64,000 bases of DNA from Dysgonomonadaceae bacterium PH5-43 (GCA_029916745.1 JARXWK010000007.1:1-64000); one strand, 5' to 3'; positions 8,491 through 17,656 are shown, counted from the stretch's first letter. Notes: generated from the sequence alone by a model not told the origin. Numbers and translations are program-made.

Positions 8491-8634
8491 TTTTCAGAAA
8501 ATTACAGAATACCAACCATTTTGTTACGAAAAAAATAAGATTTTACGACTGTCGACTTTTTTTATGATGCATTTGTTTTTCTTTGCTCTTTTCCTTTGCT
8601 ACTCAATAAGTTACAAGATGTAAATTAGAGGTGA

Positions 8635-8902
8635 AATGCAAAGCTTCACTTAGGGTCGTCTCTCTACTAAGAGACCCCTCGTGTCTCTACTAAGAGAGGC
8701 GATGTCTCTCTACTAAGAACGACGGGGTGGTTCTACTAAGAGAGATTAGGCGGTTCTATAAAGAGCGGCATCGGGTCTCTACTAAGAAGCACCTCGCCTA
8801 TCTACTAAGAGCGACAGGGGGTATCTACTAAGAAACAATTCCCCTCTTTACTAACAACGATAAGGGAGGTCTTATAAGATAGGCAAGGTGCTTCTGCTAA
8901 CT
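8635..8902 (+). repeat. Dispersed tandem-hairpin array, copy R1
   Basis: An intergenic array that begins with the head GCAAAGCTTCACTTAGGGTC and continues as about 11 units of 21-23 bases. Each unit has the core TCTACTAAGA, often extended to TCTCTACTAAGAGA, which is an inverted repeat able to form a small hairpin, plus a 10-12 base variable part that is G- or C-rich. The variable parts differ within the array but are the same, in the same order, in copies R3 and R4, so whole arrays are copied between sites. It sits in the divergent gap between the porin and the envelope cassette. No reading frame and no transposase are present. Confidence 0.9.
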
Positions 8903-8976
8903 TCCTTGCCTGCTTTAACTAAGGTTGTTTTTTTTGTTTTCTTTACAATAAAGAATGTTCTTTTAATGCTTTGACG

Positions 8977-9023
<47 letters not shown>

Positions 9024-9086
9024 GTTGCGAAAACACTTGCTTTTGGCTAAAATGTTTTGTACGTTTACGGAATAATTATACAACAA

Positions 9087-10508
9087 ATGAAGAACACTAT
9101 TATTTTTATTGTTGCAACTATATTGTTAGCATCTTGCGCTAAATCACCCCAAGACTATAACGCTACTTTTTCAGGGAAAATCATAAATCTATCTGATGAA
9201 GTTCTTTCTGATTCATCTATAACTGTTATTGTTGAATGCCCTATTTTAAACAAAGATAGATTGATTCGTTATTATGCCTCTATTAATGCCGATGGAACGT
9301 TTTCGGTTGAGATACCATTGATTACAGATGTGCTTGGTCGAGTGTTTACGCCTTACAACGTATTAGGGGTATTGTTAAAACCAGGAGAGGAAGTAGTTGT
9401 AGAAATAACAAAGCAAACAGGCGACTCTATAAATAAGAAAACAATTAAAGGTGCAATATTGACAGACGAGGAAGAGTTGGAAATGTCGAGGTTGGACAAT
9501 ATCATGGCTGAAAATATGATGGAAGGAGTAAATCGGGAGGAGTTACCTTCAGATGCAACTCCTTATGATATAGTTGCCAATGAAGTTAGGAGGGCGAAAA
9601 AAGATATATCGTGTATAAAGGAAAGCACGGTTTTGTCTGATTGGATTAAAGAAGATTGGTATAATATTAAGCTTCTTTGGTATTGTAACAGTTTTATTAT
9701 AAACGAATTAGAACCGCACTTGTTTGATAAATCTATTTATTTTTTCTTGAAGGAATTAAACTTAAATAGTCCTTCTGCATTTAATACTGGACTCTATTCT
9801 GAATTTCTTCAAGTCTTGTTGAATGATAAAATTTTAGCAATTCCAAGTATTGGAGATACTCCAATAGAGACGTGGATTGCAGAAGTGAAACCCATTCTTG
9901 CCGATTTAGTTGGTTTTGAAGAAGGTGCTTTTTATGATTGTTTGGCTGCTAATGCTTATACTAATCAAATGGTAGATAAGTTAGAGCCATTGTCAGATAT
10001 TCAAAAAGATAACATAAAAGCGTATTTTAAGAACCCTCATTATGCTACTCTTTTATTTGATTTTAGTGATAAAACGGAGAAGTCTTTAGATGTTGTAAGT
10101 ATAACGCCTCCAGATGTTCCTACAGAAGAATTGATGAATGCTATAGTTGAAAAATATAAAGGTAATGTGGTTTTCATAGACTTTTGGGCTACTTGGTGCG
10201 GACCTTGCCTTAATGCTATGGCTGCATCACAAAGCTTGAAAGAGTCTTTGAAAGATGAAGATATAACTTTTGTTTATATCGCAGACTATTCTTCAATAGA
10301 ATCTGTTTGGAGAAAACAAGTTGTAGAGGTAGAAGGCGGTGAGCATTATTATCTAAACCCAAAAGATAGGCAATATATATATAACGCTCTTGGAGCCAGC
10401 GGATTTCCTTTCTATGTTATATACGACAAAGAGGGTAATCTTATTCATAAATTCACTGGCTATCCGGGTAATGATGTGGTTAAGAAAGTGATAGAAGGGT
10501 TGTTGTGA
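9087..10508 (+). CDS. Thioredoxin-like (TlpA/ResA-type) lipoprotein
   Basis: About 473 residues from the Met at 9087, chosen because it gives a proper lipoprotein signal (TILLASCAKS, Cys17); the ten codons before it add nothing. A long N-terminal region (20-330) of unknown fold, probably like the DUF4369-type domain of such proteins, precedes a thioredoxin domain with WCGPC (370-374) and a Phe-Pro in GASGFPFYV at the cis-Pro position. It is anchored in the envelope and should reduce or exchange disulfides of exported proteins. It opens a four-gene cassette with 28 bases to the next gene, so its client may be one of the neighbours. Confidence 0.85.
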   Translation: MKNTIIFIVATILLASCAKSPQDYNATFSGKIINLSDEVLSDSSITVIVECPILNKDRLIRYYASINADGTFSVEIPLITDVLGRVFTPYNVLGVLLKPGEEVVVEITKQTGDSINKKTIKGAILTDEEELEMSRLDNIMAENMMEGVNREELPSDATPYDIVANEVRRAKKDISCIKESTVLSDWIKEDWYNIKLLWYCNSFIINELEPHLFDKSIYFFLKELNLNSPSAFNTGLYSEFLQVLLNDKILAIPSIGDTPIETWIAEVKPILADLVGFEEGAFYDCLAANAYTNQMVDKLEPLSDIQKDNIKAYFKNPHYATLLFDFSDKTEKSLDVVSITPPDVPTEELMNAIVEKYKGNVVFIDFWATWCGPCLNAMAASQSLKESLKDEDITFVYIADYSSIESVWRKQVVEVEGGEHYYLNPKDRQYIYNALGASGFPFYVIYDKEGNLIHKFTGYPGNDVVKKVIEGLL

Positions 10509-10536
10509 TTAAACATTGTAATAAAAAACAGATATC

Positions 10537-11751
10537 ATGAAAAAAATATTAGCAGTTAGTGTATTATTGTGTTTGCTGGGTTGCACCGACAAAAAAACGG
10601 AAAGTGCATATCCTGTCATCAATTTAGTAAATAGCGTAAAGAATTACCAAAGGGTATATTGTTCTGATCTATTTTCGTCGATAGAGGTTATTCCGTTGGA
10701 AACAACCGACGAAAATATTTTTCGACTCACGAGTATCAAATCTAAAGATAATATTATTTTTATTTCAGGAGGAGATTTTATTTATACTTTTGATAGCTCG
10801 GGGAATTTCTTAAATACAATAGGACAAAAAGGACAGGGACCTGAAGAGTATAATTTCTTAGGAAATGTATTTTTCAATACTGACAAACCGACTCTGTTTG
10901 TAGAAGATTTCAAGCGAATTTTGGAATATGACTTTAATGGGAACTTTATCAATGCTTTCTCGAGACCCAAAACAGAAGAGGGCTATATGTTGGGAAATTG
11001 CTCTTATGTTGGCAATGGTTTGTTTATTGGTAGTATTAGTTACAATGGAAAGAATGAAAACAAATCCTGTTTATTCAATAATAATGGAGAAATTATAGAA
11101 TCCTTCCCTAATCATTTTTTCTATGAAGTAGACGGTTTGGGAGGAACCTCTTGGGGAGCATTATCTCCGATACGGGTTGATGATAAATTATATTTCAAAG
11201 ATGAATGTGCAAACGATACAATTTATGTGCTTGATAATTTAAATTTAAAGCCAGCTTATGTTTTTGAGCTTGGAGATTACACAGTGCCTATAAAATACTT
11301 CCAAACTTTTGATCCTTCTGATCTTGTTCCTACTAATGCCTTTGTGTTCAAGAAGGTTATAGGAACTCCAAAATATTTCTTTTATGAGATGAGGTGTATT
11401 CCTCAGAGTTTACCTTATCCTAAGATGAGCAACAACAATATTAATAACGTATTAGGGATTTATGATGTGAAAGAGGGTACTAATATATTTCTGGATACAG
11501 ATGATAACTTGCGAACAGGGATAGTTAATGATATGAATGGAGGATTACCGTTTATTCCTGCTTTTTATGCAGGGAATGGAACATTAATTGGCGTTTGGAA
11601 TCCAGATGAGATGATTGAAACTCTGACTGATGAATATTTTAATTCACAAACAATAAAAGATCATGAGGGGCACCAAAAACTAAAAGGCTTATTAAAAGAA
11701 CTTAAAGAAGATGACAATACTGTTGTTGTTATTGCAACTTTGAAAGATTAA
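10537..11751 (+). CDS. 6-bladed beta-propeller lipoprotein
   Basis: A 404-residue lipoprotein (signal ending LLGCTDKK, Cys16). The segment SSIEVIPLETTDENIF..LTSIKSKDNIIFISGG and the repeats such as FDSSGNFLNTIGQKGQGPEEY are hallmarks of the Bacteroidota 6-bladed beta-propeller family. These proteins are abundant in Bacteroidales, mostly uncharacterised, and usually lie beside TlpA-like proteins or outer-membrane transporters, as here. It has no visible catalytic motif. A role as a surface or periplasmic binding protein is only an inference. Confidence 0.8.
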   Translation: MKKILAVSVLLCLLGCTDKKTESAYPVINLVNSVKNYQRVYCSDLFSSIEVIPLETTDENIFRLTSIKSKDNIIFISGGDFIYTFDSSGNFLNTIGQKGQGPEEYNFLGNVFFNTDKPTLFVEDFKRILEYDFNGNFINAFSRPKTEEGYMLGNCSYVGNGLFIGSISYNGKNENKSCLFNNNGEIIESFPNHFFYEVDGLGGTSWGALSPIRVDDKLYFKDECANDTIYVLDNLNLKPAYVFELGDYTVPIKYFQTFDPSDLVPTNAFVFKKVIGTPKYFFYEMRCIPQSLPYPKMSNNNINNVLGIYDVKEGTNIFLDTDDNLRTGIVNDMNGGLPFIPAFYAGNGTLIGVWNPDEMIETLTDEYFNSQTIKDHEGHQKLKGLLKELKEDDNTVVVIATLKD

Positions 11752-11793
11752 TTAGATTTTATAAAAAGATGATAAATAAAAAAACAGACACAT

Positions 11794-12687
11794 ATGAGAA
11801 TAAAATTATTATCAGTATTACTTTTTTGCAGCATTTTGGTTTGTGCTCAAAATAGTTCTAAGTTAGACTCCAATGCAGTTACATTTATAGCCGACGACAA
11901 TATAGAATGTATATATCAATATACAAGTAAGCTTAAACTTAAATCGGTGTCGGAGCAAGGCGATAAAGATTATGAAGAACAGATTTATTTTACAATTCTT
12001 CAAGCAAACTCGTCAGTGTCTAAGTTTTGGGATTATAATTATTTTAAGCGAGATAGTATTATCTACTTTAGCAACAATGTAGCGAAAGATAGTATCGATA
12101 ATGTAAGGAAACAATTGTTTAGGATTAAATATTTATTTACGCCCGAAATTGTAAAAAACTATCCTAAGAATAAGATTACGGTAATAGATGATATTCCTCC
12201 TTTTGGTTATGTTTATGAGGAAGATAGATTATCTTTAGCTTGGGAGTTGAAAGAAGAGACTCTTGAAGTTTGTGGTTATGAGTGCTATAAAGCAAATGTT
12301 AAGTTTGGAGGTAGAGAATGGACTGTTTGGTTTACTCCTGAAATTGCAATAAGTGATGGTCCTTGGAAACTTGCAGGACTGCCGGGGTTAATATTAAAGG
12401 CGGAAGAAAAAGAAAATATACATTCATTCGAGGCTATTTCAATCAGACAATCGTCTAATCCAATATATGTGAATAAAGACGCTACTGTGGTGAAGATAAA
12501 AAAAGATAAATTCATTAAAGAGAAGAACGCCTTTGAGGCAGACCCAATGAAAGCTATGGAGGCTGATTATGTAGGAGGCATTGGAGAGGTTTCAGTGCTT
12601 AGTAATCCTCAAAGAGTGTTAATTAATAATAGACCTATTAGATTAAATTTTCACTTAACGGTTTATTCTCCTTTAGAGTTTTATTAA
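11794..12687 (+). CDS. GLPGLI family exported protein
   Basis: A 297-residue protein with a signal peptide (ends LVCAQ). It contains the family's name motif in WKLAGLPGLILKAEE (about 192-206) and the preceding ECYKANVKFGGREWTVWFTPEIAISDGPWK segment. The function of the family is unknown. Members are commonly encoded beside a TonB-plug-type outer-membrane barrel, and here one follows after ten bases, so the two products probably act together at the outer membrane. Start chosen at the Met directly before the hydrophobic signal core. Confidence 0.85.
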   Translation: MRIKLLSVLLFCSILVCAQNSSKLDSNAVTFIADDNIECIYQYTSKLKLKSVSEQGDKDYEEQIYFTILQANSSVSKFWDYNYFKRDSIIYFSNNVAKDSIDNVRKQLFRIKYLFTPEIVKNYPKNKITVIDDIPPFGYVYEEDRLSLAWELKEETLEVCGYECYKANVKFGGREWTVWFTPEIAISDGPWKLAGLPGLILKAEEKENIHSFEAISIRQSSNPIYVNKDATVVKIKKDKFIKEKNAFEADPMKAMEADYVGGIGEVSVLSNPQRVLINNRPIRLNFHLTVYSPLEFY

Positions 12688-12697
12688 ACCAAAAACT

Positions 12698-15331
12698 ATG
12701 ACTAATATTCCTTCTTTGCGAAGTTTATCTATCGTATTGTTGTTTTTGTTATTAACTCCACAGCTGTATGCTCTACAAAAAGATATTACAGGGGTTGTTA
12801 AAGATAGCATTAACAATAATCTGATAGAGGGTGTTGTGGTAAAGTTGTTTGATGCAAATAAAAAGTTAGTGTCGTTTAGTTTGACCGATAGCAACGGTGC
12901 TTATAAATTACCTATTAAGGAAAGTAAACCACCTCTTCTTGTCGTCTTTCAACATTTTTCGTACAAAATAAAAGAAATAACATTGTTAGACAATACACGT
13001 ACCTTAAACGCATTACTATCGGAAAAAGAAGTGGCTTTGCGAGAAGTAACTATAAAACCTCCAGAGATTACACTTAAGAAAGATACTATTTCTTATAGAG
13101 TAGATGCTTTTCAACAATTATCAGACCGAACAATAGAAGATGTTCTTAAACGAATGCCAGGTATAAGTGTAGCCGATAATGGATTAATATCTTATCAGGG
13201 TAGAGGGATTAGTAAGTTTAATATCGAAGGGCTTGATATGTTGGGTGGCAAATATACTTTAGCATCTAAAAATATTAATGCTAAAGATGTAAGCCGCGTA
13301 GAGGTTATTGAAAATTATCAAGCTGTAAAGCAGTTGGAAGGAGAAGAGTATAGCGATAATGTTGCATTAGACCTAAAACTTAAGAAAGAAGCAAAAATGC
13401 GTTTGTTGTTAAATGCAGAAGTTGGCGGAGGTATAAGAGAAGATGAAGGTTTATATCACGGAGTTCTTACGGGAATGACTTTTAATCCTAAGTTTCAATT
13501 TTTGGGAACTGTTAAGGCTAATAACTTTGGAGTGAAATTGTCTAACGAAACTATGGATCACTTTGGTAGTGCTTTTACAAGTAATATAGCCGAAAACGTT
13601 ATGAGTGGAGATGGTCTTAGTTATCCTCCTTTGTCGTTTCAGCGCTACCACGATAAGAAAGAACAGATAGCCTCTCTAAATAGCTTGTTAAAAATATCAG
13701 AAAGTGAAACATTTCGTGTTAATGTAGATTATAATAGAGAAAAAAGTTCATTCGATTATGATATTAAAAGTTCTTATTTTATTGATGGAGGTTCTGTAGT
13801 TGTAAACGAATACAATAATCCTAACTTCTTTAATAATACACTAAAAGCAGGATTGAAATATCAACTTAATAGTTCAGACTTGTATTTAGATAATCAGGTA
13901 TTCTATTATACAAAAGGAGTAGACAATAATATTGGACTTAAAACAGACGATAACCGTATTCAACAAAATAAAGATAGTCGTTTGAATACTTTACGAAATA
14001 CATTTACTTTGTTTAAGAAACACAATAAAAATCAATATCGTTTTAGTTCTACATTAAATTACAGCTATTTACCAGATAATCATATTGCTTTTTCTGGAGT
14101 TCCAGACGTAGAAGGTGCTTACTATCAAAAGGGATATGGCGAAACCTTTTCTACTCAAAATAACTTATCGTTTGGATATACATTAAGCAGAGTTTCCAAA
14201 TTAGGAGTGAACTTGTATTTTGGAGCTAATTACGATAATGTAAATACTCTACTTCAAAAGAATGATACGAGTTTTTGTAATAAAAATGATGGGTATAAAA
14301 TAACAACATCAGCTTCGTTAAACTATGATTTATTATCGGTAGATAAACGTTATGGTCTGTCATTGAAAATGCCCATATCTGTATACGTGTTAGATTATAG
14401 GAATAGAATAAATACTCAAGCAAACTTGAAAGATAATTATGTATATGTCAATCCTTCGTTAAGTGCACATTATGTATTTTCTTCTTTTACAAAGATGCAT
14501 TTTAGGAGTGGTTTTAGTAACACCATTGGAGATATTACAGATTTCTTACTTAATCCTATACAGACTTCTTATCGACAACAAAGTGTAAGATCGGGAATAT
14601 TAGCATCAAGCAAAAGATTTTCTACAAGTCTTGGTGCTGAATATAAAAACCCTCTGAGTTTGTTTTTCTCTAATGCAGCTATTTCGTATAGCAATACACA
14701 GCGTAATATATTGAGGTCTCAAACAATAACAAATGACGATAGTAATGTTGATATAAATTCGTCGGGTGTAGCTAAAACTAATACTTCTCAAAGTTTGTCT
14801 TTTAGTGCATCGGCAAACAAAAGGGTAAAAGCAATAGCCACAACATTCAGTCTGGCTGCCAGTTATGGAATTTCTACAGGAAGTCAGATGAGGCAAGACG
14901 TTAAGGTAAACACTCGGAGTAATAGTTTTTCGCTTACTCCGCAAATTACAACACAGATAATAAAGAATGTAGATATAGGATATAGTATGTCTTATTATTG
15001 TTCGTATTATAAATCGGGTCAGAGTAATTCCGTTTATCATCAGCAGTCGCATAACATATCTGCAGACTACAACTTTATTAAAAATCTTTTTCTTTTTGCC
15101 TCTATGAATATTAACCGAATAGAGATAACAGAAGGGAATTATGTAAATGTATCAGTCTTAGATGCTGGGGCTAAGTATAAAAACGACAAAGTGGAAGTGG
15201 AGTTCAAGCTAAACAATCTGCTGAACAACAAGAAATACAGATATACGGTTGTTTCAGACTTAGATGTTTTTTCTTACACTTACTATCTGAAACCTGTTGA
15301 GGGTGTAATTACTTTTAGGTTTAATCTGTAG
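12698..15331 (+). CDS. TonB-receptor-like outer-membrane barrel with carboxypeptidase-regulatory-like domain
   Basis: An 877-residue protein: signal peptide (ends LYALQ), a carboxypeptidase-regulatory-like beta-sandwich (about 25-110, ITGVVKDSINNNLIEGVVVKLFD), a plug-like domain (about 125-230, VLKRMPGISVADNG..ISKFNIEGLDMLGGKY), then a long Tyr/Ser/Asn-rich barrel ending in ITFRFNL with the aromatic terminus of barrel proteins. I see no clear TonB box, so it may be a TonB-dependent transporter relative rather than a proven one. It closes the cassette and is followed by a bidirectional terminator. Substrate unknown. Confidence 0.85.
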   Translation: MTNIPSLRSLSIVLLFLLLTPQLYALQKDITGVVKDSINNNLIEGVVVKLFDANKKLVSFSLTDSNGAYKLPIKESKPPLLVVFQHFSYKIKEITLLDNTRTLNALLSEKEVALREVTIKPPEITLKKDTISYRVDAFQQLSDRTIEDVLKRMPGISVADNGLISYQGRGISKFNIEGLDMLGGKYTLASKNINAKDVSRVEVIENYQAVKQLEGEEYSDNVALDLKLKKEAKMRLLLNAEVGGGIREDEGLYHGVLTGMTFNPKFQFLGTVKANNFGVKLSNETMDHFGSAFTSNIAENVMSGDGLSYPPLSFQRYHDKKEQIASLNSLLKISESETFRVNVDYNREKSSFDYDIKSSYFIDGGSVVVNEYNNPNFFNNTLKAGLKYQLNSSDLYLDNQVFYYTKGVDNNIGLKTDDNRIQQNKDSRLNTLRNTFTLFKKHNKNQYRFSSTLNYSYLPDNHIAFSGVPDVEGAYYQKGYGETFSTQNNLSFGYTLSRVSKLGVNLYFGANYDNVNTLLQKNDTSFCNKNDGYKITTSASLNYDLLSVDKRYGLSLKMPISVYVLDYRNRINTQANLKDNYVYVNPSLSAHYVFSSFTKMHFRSGFSNTIGDITDFLLNPIQTSYRQQSVRSGILASSKRFSTSLGAEYKNPLSLFFSNAAISYSNTQRNILRSQTITNDDSNVDINSSGVAKTNTSQSLSFSASANKRVKAIATTFSLAASYGISTGSQMRQDVKVNTRSNSFSLTPQITTQIIKNVDIGYSMSYYCSYYKSGQSNSVYHQQSHNISADYNFIKNLFLFASMNINRIEITEGNYVNVSVLDAGAKYKNDKVEVEFKLNNLLNNKKYRYTVVSDLDVFSYTYYLKPVEGVITFRFNL

Positions 15332-15341
15332 GAGAGGAAAA

Positions 15342-15382
15342 AAAAGAGTGTGTTAATCTTTCAACTAACACACTCTTTTTGT
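15342..15382. terminator. Bidirectional intrinsic terminator
   Basis: Inverted repeat AAAGAGTGTGTTA / TAACACACTCTTT with A and T runs on both sides, between the end of the outer-membrane barrel gene (+) and the end of rng (-). It serves both. Confidence 0.85.
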
Positions 15383-15383
15383 T

Positions 15384-16955
15384 TTATGCAGAAAGACTAT
15401 CGTCTTTCATATCCAATTCATTTCGGTCTTTATCAAAGAATTTATATTCTAAGAAGCCTAAGCTCTGGTCGGGAATTATTTTTATTCCCATAGAGTACTT
15501 AAATTTCCATTTCCATTTAAGGGAAATAAATCCTTGATTGACGAATGCTGCAATGTATGGGTGCAGGTGAAGATTGAATTTCTTTTCTTTCAAGACGGTA
15601 ACTACAGACTTTATTTTATCTTCCAAAATGTCTGTGAATAATATTGAGGGTTTGATTTTGCCCTTCCCGAAACATACCGGACACGTTTCGTCGTTAACAA
15701 AATCTAAAACAGGTCGTACTCTTTGACGAGTAATTTGCATTAGTCCGAATTTGCTAATAGGTAGGATGTTGTGTCGGGCTCTATCGTTAGCCATTGCAGC
15801 ACGCATATGATCTAAAAGCTTTTGGCGGTTTTCGCCTTCGTGCATATCAATAAAGTCAATAACGATAATACCCCCCATATCCCTTAATCTAAGTTGACGA
15901 GCTATTTCATCGGCGGCAGCGATGTTAACATCTGCGGCAGTAGCTTCTTGTCCTGTGTTTGATTTAGAGCGATTCCCACTATTAACGTCAATAACGTGCA
16001 TTGCCTCGGTGTGTTCTATAATAAGATAAGCGCCACTCTTGAAAGTAACGGTTTGTCCTAATGCAGATTTTATTTGTTTCGTTATTGAGAAGTTATCAAA
16101 AATAGGAAGTTCACCCTTATAAAGTTCTACTATGTTAGCCCGTTCGGGTGCTATAATGCTTACATAGTCGTGAACTTCGTTGTAAACATCGGGATTGTCA
16201 ACGTAAATGTGTTCGAAAGAAGGGTTGAAAATGTCTCTAAGTAATGCTACTGTTCGTCCTGTTTCTTCATATATAATTGCAGGTAACTTGCATTTTAGTA
16301 GCTTTACAATGTTGTCGTCCCAGCGTTTAAGTAGGGTTTTTAGTTCGGCGTCTAACTCGGCAACACGCTTGTTTTCGGCAGAAGTTCTAACTATTACCCC
16401 CATATTTTTAGGTTTAATACTTTGAACTAATTGCTTAAGTCGTGCTCGTTCTTCTTTCGATGTTATTTTTTGTGAAACGTTTACTTTGTCTCCGAAAGGG
16501 ATTAGTATAATATAACGTCCAGCAAAAGAGATTTCGGAACTAAGTCGAGGTCCTTTGGTTGAAATGGGTTCTTTGGCAATTTGAACTAATATTTCATCAC
16601 CTTGAGAAAGAACATCTGTAATTGTTCCTTCTTTAGGAATGTCCGGTATATTAGTAAATTTGTTTAAGGAGGGTATCTTTTTTTTATCTGCACGAGCACT
16701 TTTGATGAATGCGTCTAAGCTTTTAAAGTTAGCTCCTAAGTCTTGATAGTGAAGAAAAGCATCTTTCTTGTAACCAACATCAACAAACGCAGCATTTAGC
16801 CCCGGCATTATTTTTTTTATTTTACCGAGATAGATGTCGCCTACAGAGAATGAAATATTGCGTGGCTCTTTTTGAAGTTCCACTAGTTTGTGGTCTTCTA
16901 AGATTGCAATTGAAATCTCTTTTGGCAGTGCATTAATTACTAATTCGCTTGTCAC
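15384..16955 (-). CDS. rng: Ribonuclease G (Rne/Rng family)
   Basis: A 523-residue endoribonuclease of the RNase E/G family. An S1 RNA-binding domain lies near residues 38-130 (VGDIYLGKIKKIMPGLNAAFVDVGY), the catalytic DNase I-like domain carries the metal ligands in MHVIDVNSGN and IIVIDFIDMHEG, and the zinc-link Cys pair is in CPVCFGKGKI. It has no long C-terminal scaffold, so it is RNase G-like. It matures rRNA and starts mRNA decay. A stable hairpin lies just upstream (16987-17019), reminiscent of leader structures that autoregulate rne in E. coli, though this is speculation. Confidence 0.95.
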   Translation of the reverse strand: MTSELVINALPKEISIAILEDHKLVELQKEPRNISFSVGDIYLGKIKKIMPGLNAAFVDVGYKKDAFLHYQDLGANFKSLDAFIKSARADKKKIPSLNKFTNIPDIPKEGTITDVLSQGDEILVQIAKEPISTKGPRLSSEISFAGRYIILIPFGDKVNVSQKITSKEERARLKQLVQSIKPKNMGVIVRTSAENKRVAELDAELKTLLKRWDDNIVKLLKCKLPAIIYEETGRTVALLRDIFNPSFEHIYVDNPDVYNEVHDYVSIIAPERANIVELYKGELPIFDNFSITKQIKSALGQTVTFKSGAYLIIEHTEAMHVIDVNSGNRSKSNTGQEATAADVNIAAADEIARQLRLRDMGGIIVIDFIDMHEGENRQKLLDHMRAAMANDRARHNILPISKFGLMQITRQRVRPVLDFVNDETCPVCFGKGKIKPSILFTDILEDKIKSVVTVLKEKKFNLHLHPYIAAFVNQGFISLKWKWKFKYSMGIKIIPDQSLGFLEYKFFDKDRNELDMKDDSLSA

Positions 16956-16986
16956 AATGTTATATTAAAATTAGATGTATATATCA

Positions 16987-17019
16987 AAGGTTAAAAGCGT
17001 ACAAGACACTTTTAACCTT
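16987..17019. terminator. Hairpin between the small ribosomal-type gene and rng
   Basis: Perfect 11-base inverted repeat AAGGTTAAAAG / CTTTTAACCTT with an 11-base loop, 32 bases ahead of the rng start on the minus strand. T-rich sequence follows only weakly, so it is either a leaky terminator after the upstream gene or a leader hairpin of the rng message. Confidence 0.5.
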
Positions 17020-17043
17020 CAATTTACTGTAAATGAAAGAACA

Positions 17044-17136
17044 TCATTTTTTCTTTTTGTGTCTGTTCTTTCTTAGTCTCTTCTTGCGTTTATGCGTAGA
17101 CATTTTATGTCTTTTTCTTTTTTTTCCGCTTGGCAT
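17044..17136 (-). CDS. Small basic ribosomal-type protein (COX24/AURKAIP1 C-terminal domain)
   Basis: Thirty codons, almost wholly Lys, Arg and His (begins MPSGKKRKRHKMSTHKRKKR, ends HKKKK). This matches the very short Bacteroidota proteins annotated with the COX24/AURKAIP1 domain, related to mitochondrial small-subunit protein mS38 and the mycobacterial bS22. It probably binds rRNA in the small subunit. It lies 43 bases after hup and 88 before rng, on the same strand. The start is the only ATG that gives the family N-terminus. Easily missed by gene callers because of its length. Confidence 0.85.
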   Translation of the reverse strand: MPSGKKRKRHKMSTHKRKKRLRKNRHKKKK

Positions 17137-17179
17137 TGTTTGAAAATTTTATGTTAATAAATTAATTATGTTATCTCTC

Positions 17180-17470
17180 TTATTTTACTTCTAAGCTATT
17201 TCTAAGTTTTTCACAGAAGAATTGAGCAGGCTTGAATGTTGGAACATAGCGCTCAGGTATAGTAATAGTTGTATTGTTCTTAATATGACGAGCAGCTTTA
17301 GCAGCTCTTTTCTTTACAACGAACGAGCCAAAACCACGAAGATATACATTCTCTCCTTTGTTCATTGAGCTCATAACGCTATCCATAAACCCTTCTACGC
17401 ATGCAAGAACACTAGCTTTGTCTATCCCTGTGTTCTGTGCAATCTCATTAACAATATCAGCTTTTGTCAT
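17180..17470 (-). CDS. hup: HU-family DNA-binding protein
   Basis: A 96-residue histone-like protein: helical dimer part (1-45, MTKADIVNEIAQNTGIDKASV), then the beta-arm with GENVYLRGFGSFVVKKRAAK and the tip motif NNTTITIPERYVPTFKPA. The arm's tip proline that kinks DNA is present (IPERYVP). It compacts and bends DNA. It is divergent from ssb. A -7 box TATATTTG lies on the minus strand at 17533-17526. It could be called IHF-like, since Bacteroidota carry several paralogues. Confidence 0.93.
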   Translation of the reverse strand: MTKADIVNEIAQNTGIDKASVLACVEGFMDSVMSSMNKGENVYLRGFGSFVVKKRAAKAARHIKNNTTITIPERYVPTFKPAQFFCEKLRNSLEVK

Positions 17471-17593
17471 GACTTTATATTATAATTTTTACGTTAATAC
17501 TTAATTGTATAATTTTTTTGGAGTGCAAATATACTGCTTTTATTCGGTATTAAAAAACTTTTAAAAAATAATTTCATATTTCTTTGCTTCTGA

Positions 17594-17624
17594 TTTGTTT
17601 TGCTACCTTTTTTAATTACTTTTG
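17594..17624 (+). promoter_or_regulatory. ssb promoter
   Basis: TTTG at 17594-17597, 19-base spacer, TACTTTTG at 17617-17624: a consensus Bacteroidota promoter, 32 bases before the ssb start. Confidence 0.75.
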
Positions 17625-17656
17625 ATGCGTAAATCTTAACTTCAATTTAAAAGATT

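Noticed and set aside
8635-8902. Tandem TCTACTAAGA units as a CRISPR array
   Set aside because: The cores are only about 10-14 bases, the parts between are too short for spacers and are the same at other loci, and no cas gene is present.
14606-15052. 148-residue antisense frame in the outer-membrane barrel gene
   Set aside because: Shadow frame with low-complexity Thr/Tyr/Ile content opposite a convincing barrel sequence.
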